Assembly (NCBI GenBank): GCA_025200525.1
Contig: CM045762.1
Location: forward strand, 108,598,734 to 108,662,733
Direction: 5' to 3'
Source of the DNA: Camellia lanceoleosa
Lineage: Eukaryota; Streptophyta; Magnoliopsida; Ericales; Theaceae
Length of the DNA stretch: 64,000 bases
Shown: positions 23,300 through 35,300 of the stretch, one piece after another
Layout: every line of letters starts with the position of its first letter
Position numbering within the stretch: the first letter of the stretch is position 1
Made by a program: the position numbers and the translations under genes
Notes under the pieces: model-generated
Seen by the model: the letters and a program-made list of their open reading frames with translations, nothing else
The model's database searches: none
What the model was told of the DNA's origin: nothing

Positions 23300-25545
23300 T
23301 TTTGTCTCTACAAAACCAATGTCAATGCACACGCATCACAAATATGAGTTGCATTAGTCAAATAGATTAACCAGATTAATCGTCTATTGTCTAACAATGG
23401 TGAAACTACTAGAACTATACAATTTACCTTTCCATAGGCACCATTATCACATTGGGTATGAAGAAGATCCATTAAATGGGTGAATTTAGACCACCTACCT
23501 CTATATATCATCATCAGCAATACAACAATGGCGCCTCGAGTATTGGAGCTCCAACCTCCAATTTCAAATTGTTGAGCAAAAGAACAGAAAGTTGATTCTC
23601 TCTCTCTCTCTCTCACTCTCTCACTCTCTCACACACATACGTTCCACAAGCAAAAAACTCAGATTGAATTGTGCTTCATCTGGAGCTAAAATTGACTTCA
23701 TATTGGTTGCAGATATATATATATATATATATAATTGACAATGGATAGAAGACAATGGAGCTAAAATTGACTTCATATTGGTGAAGACAATAAATTTAGA
23801 AAAAAAAACATGATCTATATACTCATATTCGTATATATATATATATATAATCGATATATTTATATAAACAGATATATTTATAATAAATACACGTTAAAAG
23901 GCTCCCTTAGTGGTCCATCACATGAGAGCTCACTTGTACTGCCATCAATGAAGGTTCCATCAGCAAAGATTACCTGAATCACAAATAATTTATCATGCAA
24001 ACTCAGGATTGGCCTTAGAACCACATGTTATCCATCAGAATCATAACCATGAGAGACATCAATAAAAAAAAAAAAAGACAGAAAGAGAATCGAATCCATG
24101 AGGCAAATTTTAATGTTCAAACCACAGAGAGCTGTGAAGAATTGATCCCATATGCCTCAGATTCATGAGGTACCCATAGAAGGCCCTTCAGAATCGATGA
24201 TTGATTATATGTAGCTCTACCTCATGCTATACCAAAACCAATTTCCGTGACAGCTAGAATTTGTTCCATATTTCTCAAAATTTAGCCTATTTTTCAAAAG
24301 AATGAGAGAAGAGAAAGAGGAGGCAGCAGAGGTGAAAAGGAGATGATGATGTAGTGAAAAAGAGAGAAATTGCTAGCACATGGAAGTACTGCCTTGCCTC
24401 CATGAACTGAATTATCAAGCATTAGTTGTGCTGTCAGCCATCTATGTATAAACCGAGGATTATAAAATTCAAGATCTGCTTTGGGACAAACTTACACCTA
24501 AAGTTGCCATATTATTTCAAAAATAAAAAGTGAAGTAGAAAAGTTCATCCCCAAGAGTTAATATAAATGATAATAAAGCCAAACATAGGCAAACCTCGAT
24601 GCATATCCAGAGTTGAACCCAGAATGGGCTTGGTGAAAGAACTGACTGGGAGCTCAGACAAATCTTTACAGAAGCAAGGAGACGCCACAAAGATCCAAGC
24701 CAGACCGAAAAGCAACATCTAGCAACATGATCATTTCACATTTATAATTCTGTCACAAGGAAAGCACCAAGAATATGTACTATTAAATGGAACAACATTA
24801 CCATAGTATGATAATAATTGGCCAATGGGTTCATAAAAAGCAAAATTTGGGATCAACATCCAAGTTTAAAATGAAAATCATTGTTTCAAAATTTATAATG
24901 AATTTCTCTAGAAGACAATGTTTAGAAGACAATGGAGCTAAAATTGACTTCATATTGGTTGCAGAAGACAATAAATTTAGAAAAAAAAAAAAACAGATCT
25001 ATATACTCATATTCAGATATATATATATATATAATCAGATATATTTATATATATATATATATAATAAATAAATTTAGAAAAAAAAAACACACACACACAG
25101 GTCGAAGAAACAGATCCATACACTCAGTCTCAGATATACAGATCTAAAATAAACAGATCTATATACTCATATATATATATATATATAATATACATATATG
25201 TAAACCCTAGATCCAAATCCCTAGAAAGAGAGAGAGATACCAGCGACGGAGGAGCTGGACTGCCGGGTGAGGATTGAGGATCGCCGGTGGTGAGAGGAGG
25301 AGGCGCGGTGACAGATGAAAGAGAGAGCGAGAGACGAGCGAGAGAGAGAGAGGAGCGCCGTGTGTGAGTGAGAGGCTCGGTGGTGACGGAGGATCGCCGG
25401 TGAGGAGGGAGGCGCGGCGGTGACCGATGAAAGAGAGAGGGAGAGCCCAATGGCGATGGCGAGCGAGCGAGAGAGAGAGAGAGGAGCGCCGTGTGAGTGA
25501 GGCAGAGGCTGTGTGTGTTTGTGTCTCTGTGTGAAACCCTAAACA
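23300..25545 (-). pseudogene. Captured host-gene fragments in CACTA 1, identity not assigned
   Basis: Several minus-strand stretches look like exons with splice sites. 25200-25545 resembles a plant gene's 5' end: it has the AAACCCTAA box (telo-box) at its upstream edge and CT-rich leader sequence, and is internally duplicated. Near 24600-24660 a run reads DLSELPVSSFTKPILGSTLD. Near 24400-24450 WLTAQLMLDNSVHGGKAVLPC. Near 23880-23965, after a 'gattcag' acceptor, VIFADGTFIDGSTSELS then DGPLREP. Near 23440-23610 FEIGGWSS...HTQCDNGAYGK before 'gtaaat'. I do not recognise the parent protein, and the pieces may not all come from one gene. No continuous frame exists. Confidence 0.45.
23750..23880. 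repeat. Direct repeat, copy 1 (copy 2 at 24923-25078)
   Basis: 'gaagacaatggagctaaaatt' then 'gacttcatattggt', 'gaagacaataaatttagaaaaaaa', and a TA dinucleotide run occur in both copies in the same order. A shorter piece also occurs at 23690-23712. Confidence 0.8.
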
Positions 25546-25854
25546 AATATTTTTATTTTTATTTTTATTTTAATTACAAATAAATATTTAAATAATAAAA
25601 TGATTTTATTAAAATGATTTTTTTTTATAGTTAATGAATTTTTATTTTTATTTTTTCATTTAGTAAGGTTGAAATTTTATTTATTTCATATTTATTTTAA
25701 TGAATAAAAAATTATTATTATTTTTTTATTTGGTAGAAGTAGGGATAATATTTTCCACTAAAATAAAATTAATTTTTTGTGGTCAATGTGGCATTTGCAG
25801 TGGTAGTAGTGGTAATAATGGAATGGCATTTGTAGTAGTGGTGAATGTGGTAGA
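25546..25854. other. T/A-rich spacer in CACTA 1
   Basis: Poor in complexity, with 'tttttattttta' runs, then GTGG/TAGTGG-rich text from 25795. No gene is seen. Confidence 0.6.
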
Positions 25855-27404
25855 GAAGATGGGTGGTGAGAGAGAGATGAGTAGGAGACAGATAGAGAAG
25901 AGAGATAGAGAGACAGACAGACAGAGACAAAGTGATGAGCGAGAGAGAGACAAAGTGGTCGCTAAAAGTGTATTTTCTTGTAGTGGAGAGCTCGGTAAAT
26001 AGAGAAGAGATGAGGAAGAGAGTAAGCAAAGTGAACACACTGGGGGAGAGACACAAGCAGGCAGACAGACAGACACATAGAGAGAAAGAGAGAGAGAGAA
26101 GAGCGAGAGACAGACAAACAGACACAGAGAGAGAGAAGAATGATAAGTGAGAGAGTGACAAAGAGAGAAAGAGATATATAGAGAGAGAGAGAGAGACAGG
26201 AAGACAGAGAGAGAAACAGATAGAGAGAGAGACATATAGAAAAATAGAGAGAAACAAGAGATGAACGAGAGATAGACAGAGAGAGAAAGAGAAAGAGAGC
26301 GAAAAGAGATGATCGAGAGAAATACATAGAAAAAGAGAGAGACGAAGAGAGAAGAAAGATGTGCGAGAGAGACGAAGAAAGAGATAGAGAGAAGATAAAT
26401 GAGCAAGAGAGAAAAGAGATAGAGAGATAGAGAGAAGAGAAAAGAGAGATGAGCGAGAGACAAAGAGAGAAAGAGAAAGAGACAAAGACAAAGACTGACA
26501 GACAGAGAAGAGTGATGAGTAAGAGAGAGAAGAGAAGTAATACTTTGTGGTAGAGAAGAGGAACCGACAGTAGTGGTGAAGGTGGTGGATAAGAGATGAT
26601 GGTGGTGGTGGTGGTGACAGAAGAGATTAGTGGTGAAATTGTGATGACGAAAGAGATGAGAGAAGAGATAGATGAATGAGAGACAAAGAGAGAGAGACAA
26701 ATAGACAGACAGAGAGAGAACAGTGATGATAGAGAGAGAGAAAGAAAATAGAGAGAAAATATGAAAAAATGGGTGAAAAGATATAGACAAAGAGAGAGAC
26801 AGAGAGAGAGAAAAAAAAAAGAGCGAAAAGAGATAAACGAGAGAGAGACAGAAAGAGATGAGCGAGAAAGCGAGAGAAAAAAAGAAGAGAGAGAGAAGAT
26901 AGACAGAGAGAGAAGATAGATGAAAGAGATAGAGAAAAGAGAGATGGACGAGAGACACAGAGAAAAAGAGAGACAGACAGACAGAAAATAGTGATGAGTG
27001 AGAGAGAGAGAGAAAGAAAAGAGAGACAGAGACACAGAGAGAAAGAGAAAGACTTGACAGAGAGAAAAGTGATGAGTGAGATAGAGACAGAGAAGAGAGA
27101 GAGACATAGAGAAAGGGAGAGATAGATGACAGAGAAGAGTGATGAGTAAGAGAGGGAAAGAGAAGAGAGACAGAGATGAGATATAAGAAGATGAAAAAAT
27201 TGGTGAAAAGAGAAATGTTCAAAAGAGTAAGACGACGTCGTTTATAGTGGATCGATAAATCGAGAAGGAGCTCGATAAATAGAGAAGATGAGAGTAAGAG
27301 AGTGAGCAAGGTGAACATAGTGAGGGAGAAATAGACAAATAGACAAGTAGAAAGATAAGAGCGATAAGTGAGAGAGAGACATGGAGAGAGAGATAGACAG
27401 AAAA

Positions 27405-27448
<44 letters not shown>

Positions 27449-27830
27449 GGAAAGATAAAAAAAGAGAGAGAAACATGACATGAGCAAGAGATAAACAAAA
27501 AGAGAGAAATAGAGTGAAAAGAGATGAGCGAGAGAGAGACACATAAAAAGAGAGAAACAGAAAGAGAAGAGAAATGAGCGAGAGAGATAGAGAGAGAGAG
27601 AACAAAAAGAAATGAGAGAGATAGAAATAAGAGAGATGAGCGAGAGAGACAGAGAGAGAAAACAGATGAGAGAGATAGAGAGAAGAGAGATAGGCGAGAG
27701 ACACAGAGAGAAAATAAGAGAGAGAAACAGGCAGACATAGAAAGAAGAGTGATAAGTGAAAGAGATAAAGAGAAGAGAGAGAGATAGAGACAGAAACAGA
27801 GAGACAAGAAGATGAAAAAATGAATGAAAA
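25855..27830. repeat. ~2-kb purine-rich (GAGA/GACAGA) low-complexity tract
   Basis: The plus strand is mostly G and A, as GAGA, GACAGACAG and 'gatgagcgagaga' phrases. Blocks with 'gagctcg(g/a)taaatagagaaga' at 25986-26010 and 27272-27295 suggest an internal duplication ~1.28 kb apart; 'gaagatgaaaaaatg' recurs at 26755, 27187 and 27809. The long minus-strand frame (25783-27807) is a by-product made of Ser, Leu and Phe. Confidence 0.9.
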
Positions 27831-28330
27831 GAGAAATGTTATATCAAAAGAGTAAAACGACATTGTTTTTTTTATTTTTTTTTGCATGTAAAATACCGCT
27901 GAATTTATTCAAACCATTTTGTGATCAGATATATATGAAGCTATCTCAAAACCACAATCACTATGCTAGGTTAGAGTTTTCCAAAAACTCTTTTGAGAAA
28001 ATGCTACTTTCTTGATTTCCATGTTATATTATTTTATTGAATTTTTTAATATTTTAAGTAATTTTTTATTAATTTTTAGACACACACCTAACATAAATAC
28101 ACCTAAAAATTTAAACAAATTGTAAATAAAATCTTTTAAAAATTCACTAAATACCAAAAATACAATAATTCAATACATTTTTTTGTATTTTTATGTATTT
28201 ATTAATTTTTAAAAATATTTTTTCATAATTTTTATTTTTTAGATACATCTAAGTAAGATACATCTAAAAAAAAATATTTAAAATTTAAAAAATATCCACT
28301 AAAAACAAAAACACGAAGTTACTTTTTTTT
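27831..28330. other. AT-rich spacer before the right end of CACTA 1
   Basis: Contains AAAACGACATTGTTTT near 27854 and otherwise A/T-rich text with 'tttttgtattttta' runs. No gene is seen. Confidence 0.6.
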
Positions 28331-28955
28331 TTATGCGAAAAATGCCGCCGCTCAAAGCGTAGTATTTATGGCACCATTTGTCGTCTCAAAAAGCAGAGCA
28401 TTTGGCGACGGCACTAGTTGTCGCTCAAATGAGAGTATTTGTGACGGCACAAATACCGTCAAGAATACTCTCATTTTTGAGACGGCAAATTGTGCCGTCA
28501 AGAAATGCTCGCTTTTTTGAGACGGCATTTTTTGCGTCGAGACTCGCATTTTTGCCGTCGCAAAAAGTGACTTTTTGAGACGGCAAGCGCGCCGTCGCAA
28601 ATAGTTCCGTCTCATATATCCAGTTTTCTTGTAGTGAACACCTCCTCCATTTATACACAAATGGGAGGAGGAAGAAGACAATGGCTCAACCACCCCACTC
28701 CCTAGTGGGTTCACCAAACCCATTCCACTCTCTAGGTGGGAGCTCCATTTGGTGGATTAGTGGTGCATTATCACCCTAAGTGGTGCACCTCATTATGGGG
28801 TGATATTTCTAACACCAACCTCCATCTTAATCTCCTCCCCTATCCTAATTTCTTTCCCAACTCTATAAATTCCATCCTTTACACCCCCAAAACAAACGGG
28901 GCATATAACTAATGTCATCTAAAAAAAAAAATAGTTGTTTCCCAAAGGAAGTTAA

Positions 28956-30849
<1,894 letters not shown>

Positions 30850-31260
30850 TTTTGAATTCACACCCTCATTCTCAATATTTTGCTACTGTTGTATTATGTT
30901 TAATAGCATTATTGTGTTTGTGAGCCTCCTCATAAGCTGGTTGGTTATGAAGGAGGCAAGTTTTAATTAAGATTTAGAATCACATGGAATGCCCATGCTA
31001 GTTGTGTTGTATGATCTAAATAAAGAAATATTGTATGTTGTTTAACTACATGTAAGTAATTTGATTTTTGGTTGCGCGTACACTAATGTCTCCCACATTT
31101 GGTTATTTTTATTTTTTTGGTCCAAATCCAAGGAACAACATTCAATATTGGTTAGTAAAATTTGTGTTTCGTATATTTTTAATGTTGACAACTACCATTC
31201 CAACCTCCAATCAGTGATGAAGTCAAAAATTCAATGTAGGTACACAATAGTCTATATACT
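30850..31260 (+). terminator. AER 3' UTR and downstream flank
   Basis: An AATAAA signal lies at 31019-31024, ~170 bases after the stop. Flank continues to 'act' (31258-31260), the left target duplication of CACTA 2. Confidence 0.6.
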
Positions 31261-31719
31261 CACTACAAAAAATTTTACTTTTGGCAACTAAAATTTTACT
31301 CACCAAAAACCTTATTTTAGTCCCCAATTATTTTTAGCGACTAATATATTTGGTCGCTAGTTTAGTCGCCAATAATTCTTCGGGAAAGACAATCGGCGAC
31401 TAAAATTTTTTTGATAGCCAAAAGTGACCTATCGGCGATTAAAACTTTAGTCGCCATATATTTTTTTAAAATTTTACTTTTAGCGACTAAATTATTTAGT
31501 AGCCAATTGAGCATGTATGTTTGGCGACTAACTATTTGGTAACCAAAAGTTTCACTTTTTGGGAATTAGCAACTAAAATTTTAGTAGTCAAAAGTTTCTT
31601 TTTTACAATTGGCGACTAAAAGTATAGTAGCCAACAGTTTCACTTTTTGACAATTGGCAACTAAAATTTTAGTAGCCAAAAGCCAACCTGTGATATTTGT
31701 TTAGTCGCCAAAAGATCTC

Positions 31720-33914
31720 ATTTAATTTTTATAATTTGTTCTGTAATATTTTTTGCACCACCTGTAACCTATGCATATACAAAATTATTCATCCATTCAT
31801 TCATTCATTCAATTCTCAACCATTCAATAAAAATATTTCTCTACAACCTGTAGCATTCAATTTTCAACCATATACAAAACTTAACTATTAACCGTACATA
31901 TCAAAGAAAATAAGAGTCTATATACATAGTATAATCCAACAAATACATATACTATCCAAACCAACAAATAAAATCCAAATTAAAAAAAAAAAAAATCTTA
32001 ATAACAAAACATATCAAGTGTACATATTTTCCATAAATAAAAATATAATGTAAATTGCGCCCATGCAAACATCATCAATCTGGCCCAAAAACATCATTGT
32101 ATTCATGCCAACATCATTAATCTGTAACAAAAACTAGTGAGGTGACTAATCAAAAATGCAGAGTTTGATTTTTGTTTAAATAGAATATGGTTCAATTTAT
32201 TTAACAAGTAATTTAGCTTATGGAGAAGGAAAAATAGATAACTAACTCAATTGCATTTAGATGAATAACACAACGAATATATCAATTGATATAACGATTT
32301 ATGAGGATATAACACCCAATATCAGTTATACAGCAACAAATATACCAACTAATGAACTTATAACTTAGGTGAATAACAGCATGTGTTCTAATTGATTTAC
32401 AAATGAGTTCAAGCAACCACAGTCAATAAAATCAAATATATCAATTAATGATGAAACACAAAATGAGCTATCAGTGATGAGCTAATTGAAAATGCAATGA
32501 ATAAATATTGACTAAACAGTTTGTGAGTTATATAAAGAAATAAGCACTGGTTTCAACTCAATCAAGTCAGAGAAGGCAATGGAAAATTTAGCTCAAGATA
32601 TCAAATACTTAATAAAATGACTAACATAGCGAGTTTATCAATTAGCTATGACAGTTAATTTAAGATGAGAAGCACAATATTTATTATAACTGATATAGCA
32701 AGACTAAATGAGAGAAAATTAGTGAAGTAGCTAATTGAAAGCACTATGAATGATTTTTGATTTAACAAATCAAGATTTGAATATGCAAGAAGTGGTTTCA
32801 ACAGCTTAAGATTTGGAGCTGTTGTGGGCTTGATTCAGTACATGTTTGAGTACCAATTACACTGTCAACAAGTTAGGCTTGTGGCTTAGAATTTTGAGAG
32901 GCCTAAGAGACATTTTATCAAACAATTTGAAGGCAAGAAAAAAAAATTTCAAAAACTACCTGAGGTTCTTATATACCCATTTCACATTGCAATAGCAAAA
33001 CAACAAAATTGGCCGTAAGGTCAAGGCAGGTGCTTCCCAAGACACTCAAAAAGAACTTGCAAAAGCCTCCCTACTTGTCTTAGAGAACATTAAAAAGAGT
33101 ATTCCCAATATCACCCCAAATGATAACCTTTAAGCCTTATTGTCCTATATTACCAAGGGAGGTATATGAGGAATAAATTACAATCATGAGAGCTCACTAG
33201 CCAATTGCTCATAGTTAGTGATAATGGCACACCTTCAAATTCATTAGCAATAAAAGCCTAAACAAAAGCCAATATTAACGCATTCGGTTTCATTTTCAAA
33301 TATTGTTCTTTTCTCGATAAAAATGATAAATGAAAATTGATAAATAAAACTTGTTTGCCAACTGTTTCCAAAAACAATTGCCTTACAATACCCCATTTTT
33401 AGGACATAATTTTAGATTAAAATGATGGTGTTTCCGAACTTGTCGTTGTTATTGTTTTCGAAACATGATAAACGAAAACCAAAACAGACATTTTGAATTC
33501 AATATCAAATAGAAATTTTGCCCAGATCTTCATTGCATCATGTTATGGCTCCTCAAAGATTCTAGAACTTGAACTCCTTTCCCGCCAAATATTCCAAGCC
33601 ACCCAATTAGCCAAAGCCAAATCCGAAACAGACATTAGGAAATAGTGTAAAGGCACAAAAGATGGTTAAAGAACTTTATTGATACATGTCAAGTAGAATT
33701 GACCTAGCTCATTCTATTAGTTCAGGAGTCTTCGAGTAGTGTTGAATTAGATCTAAAAGTACATCAATCAAACAATCACCAAAACCAATGATCCAAATTC
33801 AGAGTTTATCATCACTACCCATTTTAGAGTTTGTCCACACAATCCTCATATCAAACACATTCAATACACAACAAAAACACACAAACAAAGTTAAAAATCG
33901 AAATGGATACTCAC
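31720..33914. other. AT-rich interior of CACTA 2
   Basis: No open frame or repeat I can support. A stretch near 33500-33900 follows the donor of the captured exon on the minus strand, so part may be a captured intron. Confidence 0.5.
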
Positions 33915-34190
33915 TAGAACGGCCTTATGGGAAGAGACAGGAACGGGGTTAGACGCGGGTTCACCGGAATCGTCATCGGAAGCGACTAAAACGATGTTGA
34001 AGAAGCAAGGAGTAGAGCGATGGTGGTAATGATCGAAGGGAGTCTAGAATCTGAGGAAGGAGACTTTGGACTTGAGATCTTCGATCTCACGTTTGAGCTC
34101 GACCCCAGTCTCGCTGGCTTCCTCATAGCACTCCCTACAAGTGCCGGCGTCGCGTGGCTCGTACTCATCTCGGCAAGACAGAGAGATGAG
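33915..34190 (-). pseudogene. Captured first exon of a BTB/POZ-domain gene (At4g08455-like)
   Basis: On the minus strand it reads SCRDEYEPRDAGTCRECYEE, then ASETGVELKREIEDLKSKVSFLRF, a stop, TPFDHYHH, FNIVLVASDDDSGEP and SSHKAVL before a GTGAGT donor. This matches the N-terminal CxxC/coiled-coil segment and start of the BTB domain of the plant BTB/POZ protein family that includes At4g08455, likely a Cullin-3 adaptor. The start codon is not preserved, and a TAG (34044-34046) replaces what is usually Trp. Only the first exon is present. The assignment is from remembered family features. Confidence 0.65.
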
Positions 34191-34831
34191 AGAGTATGAG
34201 AGAGAAGAGTGAGAGCGTGAGATATTTTATATAGATGGTTATTGGCGACTAAAATTTTTTAGTCGCTAAAAGTATTTTATAAATCCCTCCAAAATATTTG
34301 AAATATCTCCCTCCAAAAATTTTAGTTCTTTGGCGACTAAAATTCATTTTTGTCGTTGAAAATAAACCTTTGCCGACCAAAATGGTAAAAAATAATTTAT
34401 AATTTTCCATTCGGTGACTAAATGGTTTTAGTAGCCAAACTCAATATATGGCGACTAAAATTCATTTTTGTTGCTGAAAATAAACTTTTGGCAACCAAAA
34501 TTTTGGTCGCCAAAGGTAAAAAATAATTTTTTATTTTTCATTCGGTGACTAAATGATTTTAATAGCCAAAACTCAATATATGGCGCCTAAAATTTTTTTT
34601 GTCACCAATTCTGTCATTTTAGCGACTAATTTTTTTTTTAAGTCGCCAATAACCAATATACCCCCACTAAAAAAATTTAGTAACTAAATATTTTACTTTT
34701 GCCAACTAAAAAAATTTTTGCTCACCAATTTCACAACTTTTGGCGACTAAATTTTTTTTAGTCGCCAATTTTGGTCGTCAAAGGTGCATTTTGTTGTAGT
34801 GACTTCTAATAACAAAAAAGTTACAACTAGC

Positions 34832-34914
34832 CTTTTCAAAGCCACTTTTAGGTCCTACTCTTCTTTATAGTTGAAAGCCTCTTCGAATCCAAACTTATTC
34901 TCTAAGATATTGAC
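34832..34914 (-). pseudogene. Lone AER exon in opposite orientation
   Basis: Minus strand, after a CTAAG acceptor, encodes [19 protein letters not shown], then a TAG (34855-34857), DLKVALK and a split Arg. Length 83 bases, same phase as the intact exon at 29833-29912 and one codon longer. The donor reads GCTAGT instead of GTCAGT. It is closer to family members with 'NKFGF' than to the neighbouring gene. CACTA 2 begins 31 bases further on and retroelement DNA lies on the other side, so no other exon is found. Confidence 0.85.
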
Positions 34915-35300
34915 CTTAGTTGAAATGATGATGAGAGAGGGCAAAAATAACAACAAAAACAAAAGCAAATAGAAAATCAGAAGTTGGTCACGAATGATGC
35001 CTACTGCGTGGTTGAGTTTACTTTCTACTAAATAAAATTGTAATTGTATGAATGTGGGTATCACGCCTTTTGGGCACTTTTCCCATATCAAATTTGACCA
35101 TTCTAGAATATGAATTATTGAGGTCTGAATTAGCAATAAATCATTTTTCTCAAAAGTCATTAGATTCCATTTTATTTTTATCGATAGACTGTGAATCCAA
35201 ATGACTAAATCAAGTAACACCCACATGTTGCCAAAAATATACTTATTCAGGGCTGGAAAACTAGAAATTTCTAGCTCTATGTTTATTCAAACTCTACCGT
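34915..35300. other. Flank of the lone AER exon
   Basis: Probably intron of the AER paralogue on the minus strand; no further exon is recognised. The border with the chromovirus LTR could not be fixed. Confidence 0.4.

Larger units (their letters stand above)
21143..28636. mobile_element. CACTA element 1 (7.5 kb), nested in Copia LTR
   Basis: Starts CACTACAAAAAAA and ends TTTTCTTGTAGTG. The 3-bp 'aac' occurs on both sides (21140-21142 and 28637-28639), as expected for CACTA transposases, and the intact Copia LTR shows the empty site. Subterminal repeats are present: GCGACGG and CCGCCGCTAAA at 21220-21560, GACGGCA and TGCCGTC at 28330-28610. No transposase domain is recognised, so it is probably non-autonomous. 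It holds a ~165-bp tandem array, exon-like host sequence and a purine-rich tract (separate entries). Confidence 0.9.
18106..28814 (-). mobile_element. Ty1/Copia-type LTR element, minus strand, non-autonomous
   Basis: Two ~470-480-bp LTRs bound a 2.26-kb interior. The 5-bp ccaac flanks it at 18101-18105 and 28815-28819. A tRNA-Met primer site and a polypurine stretch show it runs on the minus strand. No gag, protease, integrase or reverse-transcriptase motif is seen in the interior, so it needs enzymes from elsewhere. Its 5' LTR is interrupted by the CACTA element at 21143-28636. It occupies the intron between AER exons in reverse orientation to the gene. Confidence 0.85.
20837..28814 (-). repeat. 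Copia 5' LTR, split by CACTA
   Basis: LTR parts 20837-21142 and 28640-28814 together match the LTR at 18106-18575. They begin TGTTGGGATC and end TTTCTAACA on the plus strand. Confidence 0.9.
31261..34801. mobile_element. CACTA element 2 (3.5 kb)
   Basis: Starts CACTACAAAAAA and ends TTGTTGTAGTG, with 'act' on both sides (31258-31260, 34802-34804). Both ends (31290-31710 and 34240-34795) carry many direct and inverted copies of TTTGGCGACTAAA/TTTAGTCGCCAA, the subterminal sites usual in CACTA elements. No transposase is recognised. It carries a captured BTB/POZ gene piece and is otherwise AT-rich. Confidence 0.92.

Noticed and set aside
25783..27807. 674-residue minus-strand open frame
   Set aside because: Made almost only of Ser, Leu, Phe and similar residues from the reverse complement of the purine-rich tract; similar long frames exist in other frames, so there is no sign of coding constraint.
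34855..35226. 123-residue minus-strand ORF as a complete gene
   Set aside because: Only its last ~20 residues match AER; the upstream part is intron-like and the stop is the in-frame TAG within the exon.
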